The notes under the pieces are model-generated. The model worked only from the letters and a program-made list of their open reading frames with translations. It had not been told where the DNA came from and searched no databases. From Carnegiea gigantea (taxonomy: Eukaryota; Streptophyta; Magnoliopsida; Caryophyllales; Cactaceae): a DNA stretch of 64,000 nucleotides. This document shows, piece after piece, positions 54,511-64,000 of this stretch (within the stretch, counting starts at the first letter, position 1; each line of letters begins with the position of its first letter). The stretch is taken from assembly GCA_029747015.1 (NCBI GenBank), contig JAKOGI010002802.1, positions 20,754 to 84,753 on the forward strand, written 5' to 3'. The position numbers and the translations under genes are program-made.

Positions 54511-57500
54511 TATATAAAATAAAATTGAATGGATTGAATGAGTTAATGGTATTTTGACCAGTGGTGAATTCTTATTGGTCATTTTACATTTGTGTCAATA
54601 CTATGTGATTGTTCTTTATTTGATTGATTTAGCTGTCATCGATTTTATTACCCATGTTTAAATATCAATATTAAGTAATTATTTTTATTTAATTGTTTTA
54701 ATAGTTACGAATTTATGAATTGATTGGTTTGATATTCCGGTTGTCATCATTCATTATTAAAATTTGAAGAGACATCTACCTTGGGCAAATGACATTAAAC
54801 ATATGACAAAATTTTTTCTTAAAAAAATATGTATCCTGTGCTAAGATAAAGCATAAAAGGCAGAAGAACAAAATTTATATTGGATGTTTTTTATAAAAAA
54901 AGGAAAAAAAAAGTGTGAAAGGTTAGTGTCAAATGGTATACACATATAATGAATGTTTATTTAACTTTGAAATATGTAAATGCATTTATCATACATGACT
55001 TGATTTTTTATATTTTCTATTTTTTTTTTTTTAGTAAAAGGGTCTTTAAATAATGATTTTATTTTATAAATGTAATAGGATCATTGGACACTTATATTTA
55101 TGAGATTTATTTTACAAATATGTCCACAAGGATCCCTAACTAAATTGTAGCATATAGGAATTGAGACTCAAACTTGCCTTATCTTCAAAATGATCATATA
55201 TCTTTTTGATAACTAACTACAAATTGATACATTATTACATATATTAAATTATATGCAATCCTTCAATTTCGAATTTTCTATTATATGGTAAATGCGTTTA
55301 CATGCTTCAAAGTCATATATACAAATATCATACATGTATACCGTTTGGCACTAATGTATTCACCTCTTTTTCCCCTCTTTTTGTTCTTTTTTTATAAAAA
55401 CCTTCAAATATAAGAATTATTTTGTTATCTTGCTAAAAATAGTGTCAAACTAAAAACATAGTTTCCAATCTAAACAATCTGTCAAAAATAAAATAGTTTA
55501 TGTAGATATTTTTCAGCAATAATCAATTAAGCATATTAGCGCTTCTAATTAAAAAAAGGGTAAAATCACATGCTCTTTGAAGAAAAATAACATGTTCATA
55601 AATTTTTCACACATATCTGTGCAAAGCATCGATTGGATGGACACTTGTCTGACTTCAGGAGCGAGCAACTTGTTTTGAATGTGCTCTTACAATCAATAAA
55701 TAGAAGTGTTTTTTTTGTTTTAATTTAAAACTTCCACACATAAGAACGTTCTCTAATAAGGATATGCATAAGAAGACTCTTTTTAGAAATAGCTTAGTGA
55801 ACTTCTAACTTTATTAGCCTAGCTATAGTATATTTAAGATGTTTGATATCCGAGACCATCAGATTTCAACCATTCTACCATAATATGTCCATTTTCTTCC
55901 AAATTTATTAGCTATTCTACTCTAACATTAGATATCACTAATTAGTTCAAGCCCACAATTTCAGAAGGAAAGTAACCAATGTATCTTTTGAGAACATTTT
56001 TATTTTTGATTTTCTAACTTGCCTAATGTACTAATATCTCACATTTCACCAACAAAAATATAATCTAATATAAAATTAATTGTTGAGGCAGCTTTAAAAT
56101 ACTTCAATTCTCACATAATTCCTTAAAAATTTATAAAATAAACTCGATCAATTACGCTACATAACTTAAAATAAAGGTCAAGCTCATGCTTTGCAACAGC
56201 CTAATCATATGATGATCTTAATTTAACAAAGATCAAGCATATGTAATACTAAACTATGATTAATAGCTAGCATTATAACATATTGAATTAATCCTATGAT
56301 CACAGTTAGCCTATCATATACGCATCGAGCCCCAACCTTATGTAACGAGTAAAGTGATAAATTGCTTTTGGCGTGTCGTGGTGAACGAAGATAGCGCACC
56401 ACTGTCTGTCTTGTCTATTTTACAGGAAAGGACAACGCCTCGATCCTGTTGGAATTGGCTCCATCTGCATCTCCATCCCATTTTGAATTGATTTTGGCTT
56501 CATATTTCATACTCTGCATATTTCATATTTGCGTGTCCTTGGGTTCCCCCTCCCCCTCCCCCTCCCCCTGGACACCCTTCTGTCTATGTGTACGTATGTC
56601 TTCATACTTTTCGCATCATCCATTCATCTGTCTATTCTACAAAAATCATGGACTGCCTTTCTTTGTTTTTTTTTTTTTTTAAAAGTTTCTGTTAACAATG
56701 TAATCGATAATAGATGAAATTCTGAAATATGCATAGTATGGATGAAGATAGTTATATGATTGCTTGCTACAAAAACAATTCTGATTGTTGAGCAACGGTA
56801 GTTCACAATTAGCAAGAACATTATTGACATTATAAAAGGTTAATAATAAGTAGTCAGTTTATAAATGCCTACAAACTTATAACATAATGTTTTGACTTTT
56901 GACATAGAAATGTATAACATGGACATAAGTATAATTCATAAGGGTTTGCTCGTTTTGTGTATGTGGGGGGGGGGGGGTAAAATTAGTTATTAGAAGCACT
57001 TATGACCATTCAGGAGCTATTAAAAGATATTAGTAGTATTAGGAGCTCTTCGACCTTAGAACTATCTGTACAAGCAGCAATTACGAGCAACTTGAGACGA
57101 CAAATAGCTGTTATGCATGAGAGATTAAAAACAATTATTAAGGGTTAAAAAATGATGAAATGAACAAGTCTAATTTAAACTCAAATATCTGATAATAGCT
57201 AAATCATAGAATAGATTTCGATCCCTCTGACTGTTGCCGTGTTGCCCATTTCATAGGATCGCATTTCGTAATTACACCTAAAAGGATGTGTCATCATAAG
57301 GTGTGGCCCAGAGGCAACACCGAATAGAAGTAAGAACAACACGAACGCCCTTTTTTCAGAAAAAGGAGAAATGTGGGAGGCAGTGGCAGTGGCAGTGGTG
57401 GGTTTTAGGAGGAGCATGTGGATGTCTAGACTCTAGAGAGCAAGAGTCTGACATGATGGACAAATACGCACGCTCCAAAACTGCGCATGATCCCATGCTT

Positions 57501-58626
57501 TCTCTGTGCTTTCCGGTTTTATCATTCATTCATACGTTGCCTTCAACACCCTTCCCTTCCCACACCCCCAGAAGCAAACACCTCTAACTTCCTTTTTCTT
57601 TTCTCTTTGTTTTACATTAAAAAAATCTTTTTCTACTTCGAAAGATCAGTGAAAGTAGGTGTCTTGGGATCTTTCAAGAGTGGTGAAATATATGTTGCAT
57701 CGTGGTTTCGGATATATTATGTAAATAATTAATTATCAACAATTAAGTTTTAGTATTTGTTAATTATACCGATGGGTATAAGCGATATCATAATATGATT
57801 ATACCGATGGGTACAAATGACATCATAATATAATCAAACCTATTACTAAAGAGTTATGAATACAAAGATAATTTAATACCTTATAAGAACTAGCAACTTG
57901 TCACTATTTAACTATACACTTTTTAATTTTAATATAAAAATTATTATATGATTTTTAAGCCTGAAGTGCCTTATGGCAAAATATTTATCATTTTTTTTTT
58001 TGAAAAAAAAATCAACTCTAATTTATGTGTGACGCATACACATTAAAATTTGCGAGGATTAAAATTGTAGATAATATTCTAGAATCACAAAGTGATAGTA
58101 TTTTAGTCAACAGAAGCTTAATAAGCATATGATATTTCTTCTTCAATTCGTCATGGTATAATAAAATTATCCAAGCACTTTTAACTTTTAAGGGTCCAAA
58201 TGGCCTAACCATCATGTTGAGGCGCATGAACAATCTACGCGTTGTGACTAATCAAAGAAGCTTGAGGAGACTCCACATAGCTTGAACGGAAATTCTAATG
58301 CTGAAGGAAAGTTGTAACAAGGACTCCCACATACCACAGAGATTAGTTAAGAATATTTTGAAGTTGGATACGTAGTTAGGTGTTTATACCTTATATTATA
58401 GGGGATGAGGCTTTAGTTAGAAAGAAGATTGTGCGGAGTTTGAGAAATCCAAAAAAAGTTGAGAATGTACTCGGAATCAGATGACATCAGTGGGCTCACA
58501 GCAAAATTGAGCCCAACCCCTCGATGATTGAACGATTGAAGCAGAGAGTAAGCCCAATCCACACACTCATAATTCCAGTCGAACATCTTTCTACACATTC
58601 TCCTGTCCATCACATCCTCTCCCCAA
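54511..58626. other. AT-rich intergenic DNA
   Basis: No genes recognised over 4.1 kb. Includes a CCCCCT tandem (56546-56569), a G-run near 56964, a weak copy of the 18336-19099 repeat end near 57930-58010, and the presumed promoter and 5' UTR of the gene starting at 58627. Confidence 0.55.
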
Positions 58627-61600
58627 ATGCAAGTAACGCAGTCTCAAATGGTGAATATTCAATTGAAACTTGCAAATTATCGTCTTCTTCTTCCTCCTCC
58701 TACTCCCCTTCCCTCACGCTGCGTCTTTCCCAGAGCTTCCTTCTTACCCACTACATTATATTCTAATGGATTCTCACCTTCACTTTCTCTCTCCTCACCA
58801 AAACCCACACCGCTTAGGGTCTCCCACATTCTTCCCTCTTTTCTGGGCACTCAAGAAGAGGAAGAAGAAGAAGAAAGCTCCCACGATGGATCTTCAAAGA
58901 TTGATGATTTGGCCCCTGATAGTCCCGTTTACCAGGACACTCTTAGATTGGTCGAGTGTTCTATGTTTGCTGCTGTTGCTGGTTTGGCCTATTTACTCAG
59001 CAATTCTCTCGCTATTGAGGTTCGGGTTTTAATCCGCCCTTTTCAATTCATGGGTTTTGGTTTTGCTCGCTATTTGCTCTTGGATGGGTAAATTGTCGTT
59101 TTTGAATTATGGGTTTTGCTTCTTTGGTGTTAATTTGTGTATTTGATTGTGAATTCACGTTGATTGAAAGCGTTTTAACTTCCTGATATTGGAAGTTGTG
59201 ATTACATTTTGTGTAAAAACCATCATTTGAAGCATAGGGTGCCGTATTGGTGTGCTATTTGTCTAGTCAAGTGTTCTCTCTAAGCCCTCACCCCCATGAA
59301 GTCTTATGTATTATTGGTTTATAGTTTAATTGGTGAGATGAGATTGCACAAGCATAGTTAAGTACCCTTACATGACAAGGAAGGCTTCCTGGTGTGTTTT
59401 AGCCACTGATCTTGGCTTGAATGCTGCAGTGATCAGCTAATTAAATGTGAATTATAATGCCTTGTTTTATGTGGGTTGTAAAGTCTTTGCCTTTAAATTA
59501 AAAAGACATCCATTATTTGAGGTTAACAAAGAGGACTTCTTAGTGTTAGATTTTGCTTTGAAGCTTTGGACTGAACTGCTGTGAGAGAGCTTTGTATTAT
59601 AGTCTCTTATTGCGGCTAAAGATTACATCTCTAACATGAAGTTAAGACAACATAAACATTCTTAGTAACGCTTGTATGTGCAACAGCCTGCACATAGGTA
59701 TTGTGAATAAAAATAAAAAGATAAAAAAGGAGATTGAGTTAAATGTTCTTGCAGACTTTATTTTTTATCGAAGAGGGATTTTTGTTAAAAGTTGGCTTGT
59801 CAAGATACTCGTTTAGAAGTGGCTAGGATTGATCCTTGGAAAGGATTTCATGCCTTCCAAATCCCTTCTAAAAGGCCCTCTAATGAGTGCATTTTGTGAG
59901 TTTCCTCTTGAGCTTCTTTTCATCATCAATTGCCCACTGCATGAAAGAGGGGCTACTAGCAAATCACTTGTAGCACCATGGCCACATGTCCCTGGAGTCT
60001 TATACCATTCTGACTTATCTCCAATGATCCAAGAAAGGAATGTATTGAGGAAGAGCCAAAGAGGATAAGTTGCCATGTAAACAGGTGCTGAGGAGTAATT
60101 GTGTCCTAGAGAAGGGGTCCGTCCTCTTTTTGCATCTACCATAGAAGGAAGATAGCATAGGTAGAGGGTAGGAAAGAGCAAGAGATGGACTTCTCAGTTT
60201 CCAAAATGATGTACCATGAAAAGAGAGGGGAAAGCGAGTGAAGGAAAGGCTAGCCTACAGGTGATTATATACCAAAATCTAATAAGCCAATGTGAGTATA
60301 CATGGAAAAGGGTGGTGTGTTGGAGCAAAAGATTTCATTAATCTGTAAAGCAAATCAAGTGAGCTAACATGGGCACATTAAGCACTAAGATGAGATTGCG
60401 GTTGCTAGTTTTTTGAGAGTATCATTTCTACTACGAGTATATTTGGATGATTTGGTTCAATGCCAAAACACGAACCACCACTTCTTTTTTTTATTTTATT
60501 TTATATATTGGTAAGCCTTTTTCTCATTTCATTTTGCTAGCTTCACATGAGCTGGGTTAGGCATGGATTACCAAGTACTGTATGTGGTTATATTGCTTAG
60601 CTGTGAGGACACTGCACCAGCTTATTCTGTTCCCTTGTACAATATCTTTGAATTAGTATGTAATTATTTGGGAGCTTATAAATTTGCTGTTTGCTTTGAG
60701 CAGAATTATTTTGGGTGCTTTTTCGCATTGCCAATTGTAGTATCCTCCATAAGGTGGGGTGTTGCTGCAGGGCGGAAAACTATGGTATGGTGCTGTTTGT
60801 GCTTCACTATTTCTGTAGGTGTCTTAATGCCCCCTTCATCTCCTCTGTATTCACTCAGGATGGTTGCAAGTTTTTGATATTATCTTTCAGGTAGCAACGG
60901 CTGTGCTATTGCTTGTGCTATCAGGACCTGTAAAAGCATTGACCTACTTGGTAAGAGAAGATACTCTTCTACAACTGTGTGGACCTTCTTTGATTCATTT
61001 TTGTGCATTATGGAGTAGCCAAAATTTCCAATTTCTGTACTTTTAAGCCTGTAAGCCTGTGGAATTTTTGTTTAATTTCATGTCTCAAATATCCCCATTT
61101 TTTAAACAAAAATTTAAAAATTTGATCGAGTGCAATAATTTGATTTGGACTGGGATACAGTGTTTGTAGTTGTAGATACAATTCTAGGTCTGTCAGCAGC
61201 TTTAGAAGGAACCTTATGTTCTTCTTCACTTAAACCCCCCTCCCCCTTTTTCTTTGAGGGGCAAAAGAAACCTATTTCAAGCATAATGCTGATGAGTTCA
61301 TGCTTTTGGCACTATTAATATTCACCATTTGAACCTCATCGTTTCATGTTTTTTGCAGTTAATGCATGGGTTACTTGGATTTACGATGGGATCTTTGTGG
61401 AGGTATATTATGCCATTATGGTCTCTGAAAGCATTCTTATTGATTTGTCATCTAAATCTTGTGATGGGATTGACCAGTTGATCTCCAACACCCAGTGTCC
61501 TTGTTCTTGTCTGCTCTTCCTGTTCTGTTGTGTATTGTTAGTTTTCCTGCTGGTGAGAATTTGTTATCTCTATTACAATTGATTGGTTTGCTGCATATTA

Positions 61601-63275
61601 AAATGGTGGTACACATTGGCAAGGAAAAAAAAAAAAGAAAACCTTAACTCTCCTGCTCTCCATTTCCCCCGTCCTCCAAGAAAAAAAAGAGGTACAGAAG
61701 AGAGAAAAATGCAGGGATGGACATATTAGCACATTGAGAAGCTGAGTGAAGAAGCAAAAAGGAAACGAAGTAGACATATTTATGCCTAGTCATGGTGTGC
61801 ATGGTATTGTGATGTCTTTCTTCAAAAATAAAGGTTACTTTTCCTAGTTGACCCAACGCTGATTGTGCCCCTCTCCAACACCTCCCTCCCCCCCTCCAGA
61901 AAAAAGAGATGTCACTCTTCGGAGTGTTATATCGAGTAGGTTCCTTCTCACTGTTCCTCCTTTACCTCTTGTTCTCTTTCTTTCGTGCATGGATAGCAGC
62001 GCAAGTCTTCTGGGATGCAAGAGTAGTCAAAAAATTGTTGCCTAAGCCGTTTGTAGGGGTTAAAATGCTCGTCTATGGATTTTCTAGATAAAATCTTTCC
62101 ATATTTCTTTCTCTGAGCATATAACCATTAGGTATATGCCCTTGGCCACGTTTTTAACTTATTGTGTTATACTGCCCTTTGGTTCATCACAAAATGTGCT
62201 AGGCTCATCTATGAATATGAAGATGTCCTAATTACTCATCGAAAAAAGAGGAGAAAAAATGAGGATGTCCTCTCTCTCTATTTCCTGTTTGGCTGGGGTC
62301 TGTACCATAAGAGAGGAGTATAGTTAGCTTTCAATCACAATAGGCAGGAAGTAAAGTGGCGGAACCAGGAGCCACATTTGAGAGTTTCTCATTCTTTTGA
62401 ATCTCCGTCATCATGCAGAACAAATCGTTCACCAGAAGTGGCGTCTGATCTGTATTTTGAATTCTGAACTGACTCACTCTGACTTGAAATGAACAAATAG
62501 GTCGTTTATGTTGCAAAAGCAGTCCTTGTAATTGTGTTATTACAGCTTTTATTCGCCATTTGCTTTCTAGTTTCCACCTGCATACTTTACTGATAATTAA
62601 TTTTCAGTCTGCTTGACCATTTTTTCCCCCATCTTTTCTTCTTTTTTTTGATTTGGTTTGTAGGTTACAAGTCAATTGGAGTCTCTCGATCTTTATATGC
62701 ACGTTGGTAGGTTTCTTTTCTTCCATACCTTCAAACTCCAAGACCTACTTGAAGTTTTCCCATTACGGTTGCATCCTTAAGAAAAGCGTGGATTTGGGTT
62801 GCAGGTACGTGCATTGGGAGCTGTGGGGTATGTTCTGACATCATCATTCTTAATACAAGAAAACATACTTGGTTTGGTAACTAGTCACCTCCTCCTTCCA
62901 AGGGTTCAAGTTCATTTCTCACCGAAAACAACATAAGCCTAACATAGCCGTGCTTTTTGCTTGTAGATCACAGTCAATCTACATGCTATTATCACCCTAA
63001 TATTCAACTCATTAGGATTGAATACCGTTCCCTCCATGACTACAATATACATCATCTTCAGCACTCTGGTAACTTCATTATCACTCCCAACTTTGAGATA
63101 TAAAAAATGTGTGTAGAAGCTGACGGACTCTGTCTCTCTCTACCCTTGTGGGCAGCTACTGCTGAATTGCAGTTGCTTCGTGTTTTTGCTGCACATCCTG
63201 TATGCTCTGTTCTTGTCCAGGCTTGAGATGAAGGCTTCCCTGAGATTGCCAAGATGGCTGGCGAATGCATTGTAG
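58627..63275 (+). CDS. Plastid-type multi-pass membrane protein, eight exons
   Basis: Exons: 58627-59019, 60704-60784, 60891-60950, 61359-61402, 62664-62706, 62805-62876, 62967-63068, 63156-63275. All introns are GT-AG and phases agree, giving 915 nt and 304 residues. Start: the ATG at 58627; an in-frame ATG at 58648 is also possible. The first 70 residues are Ser/Pro/Leu-rich with few acids, like a chloroplast transit peptide, followed by an EEEEEEE run. Six or seven hydrophobic helices follow, from about residue 110 (CSMFAAVAGLAYLLSNSL), 135, 160, 195, 212, 235 and 270 (CSCFVFLLHILYALFL). The C-terminal MKASLRLPRW is hydrophilic. I recall conserved plant proteins of this kind (At1g48460-like, sometimes called ribonuclease BN-like) of unproven function; that match is from memory. 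The longest intron (59020-60703) has no evident gene. Confidence 0.82.
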
Positions 63276-63317
63276 TATGTTTGGCTCCCTATGTCGAGGT
63301 TTTCTCTGAACTTATTC

Positions 63318-63430
63318 TTCGTGTTTCCTTTGCACATCATATACATGCAGTGTTCATGACGAGGCTCAGGATGCAGGCATTGCTGATATTCGCCTAGATG
63401 GCTGGAGAGTGCACTTTGGAGCTCTATCTG
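63318..63430 (+). pseudogene. Degenerate tandem copy of the last exon
   Basis: Resembles 63174-63290 at about 65-70%: TTCTTCGTGTTT...TTGCACATC...ATA, then AGGCTCAGGATGCAGGCA, then CTAGATGGCTGG, against CTTCGTGTTT...CTGCACATC, AGGCTTGAGATGAAGGCT and AAGATGGCTGG. The frame is broken by stops and an indel, so it does not encode a usable alternative terminus. Confidence 0.55.
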
Positions 63431-64000
63431 TGAGTCATAGCCATTATGTAAACAGTCACTTACACAAGATTAACATCAAAATGTATATTTAGAATTATTT
63501 AATTGTATACTTAAAAGTTCATTTTCGGTTTGGGGATTCTATTCCCCTTCAATAGCTAGGTAAAGCAGTAAAATTCAGGCAGAAGAATAAAATTTTGTTA
63601 TCTTCTGACCAATAATGGTGGTCCCACCTCTCAGTTGTCCAATTCTTATTGGGTGTTGGGTATTGGGTGGGAACTCTGTCCAGTTCCACCACGCATTTCT
63701 GCCTTTTTTGTTGTTTTGTGTTTTTTTTACCTTTTTCTTTTCTTTTGGTAATATATAATTTTTGGGTGATTAAAAGAGGGGTTGTGTGTTATAAGATATG
63801 TTCATGATAAATATTTTTATTGGGTGATTCAAATTGAAATTTTATAGATTTGAGAAATGATGTAATATAAGTTTCAAAAATTTGAAACGTTTGAGATATG
63901 ACAAGTTTGATTTTCAATTTTTGAAACTCAGGTTGAAAATACTCTGAAAGTCCCCTGGGGTTCCCATAAGGATAGTTCGGGTAGGAAGTGAGATGAAGAA
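63431..64000. other. AT-rich downstream DNA
   Basis: No gene visible. Likely 3' flank of the membrane-protein gene. Confidence 0.5.

Noticed and set aside
59813..60181. 122-residue minus-strand frame inside intron 1 of the membrane-protein gene
   Set aside because: No recognisable domain, no paralog in the window, and opposite strand within a long intron. A chance frame is the simplest reading, although a relic of an inserted element cannot be excluded.

Overview
This window is nuclear DNA from a flowering plant, probably a dicot. The evidence is AT-rich intergenic sequence, Ty1/Copia elements primed by initiator Met-tRNA, U6 and U2 snRNA genes with plant-type upstream elements, a DUF1262 gene family, and an OCTOPUS/DUF740-type gene. 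I cannot name the species.

Layout. (1) 1-1913: a small gene of unknown function on the minus strand and its promoter. (2) 1914-7004: a complete but inactivated Copia retrotransposon with 321-bp LTRs and a GTTTT target duplication. (3) 3201-16720: unit 1 of a roughly 10.8-kb segmental duplication. It holds most of the Copia, a decayed paralog of the small gene, a tRNA-Thr(UGU), a DUF1262 fragment, and a DUF1262 pseudogene split by a 2.7-kb gag-only Copia-like element. (4) 16721-29446: the spacer between the duplicates, with diverged direct repeats, a U6-like gene, a U2 gene and the only intact DUF1262 gene. (5) 29447-40194: unit 2 of the duplication, truncated inside the Copia on its left side and lacking the gag-only element. 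(6) 40195-45250: a third DUF1262 pseudogene, a 407-bp unit present three times in tandem, and related copies. (7) 47366-48409: an OCTOPUS-like single-exon gene. (8) 48410-58626: AT-rich noncoding DNA with a probable non-autonomous Helitron and a possible decayed LTR. (9) 58627-63275: an eight-exon gene for a plastid-type membrane protein, followed by a degenerate copy of its last exon.

The main story is the minus-strand DUF1262 cluster, with one intact gene and several copies at different stages of decay. The two large duplicate units are nearly identical left of the gag-only insertion but only about 97% identical right of it. The best explanation I can offer is an old tandem duplication, then the insertion, then a recent conversion-like overwrite of everything to its left. 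All identities were counted by eye.
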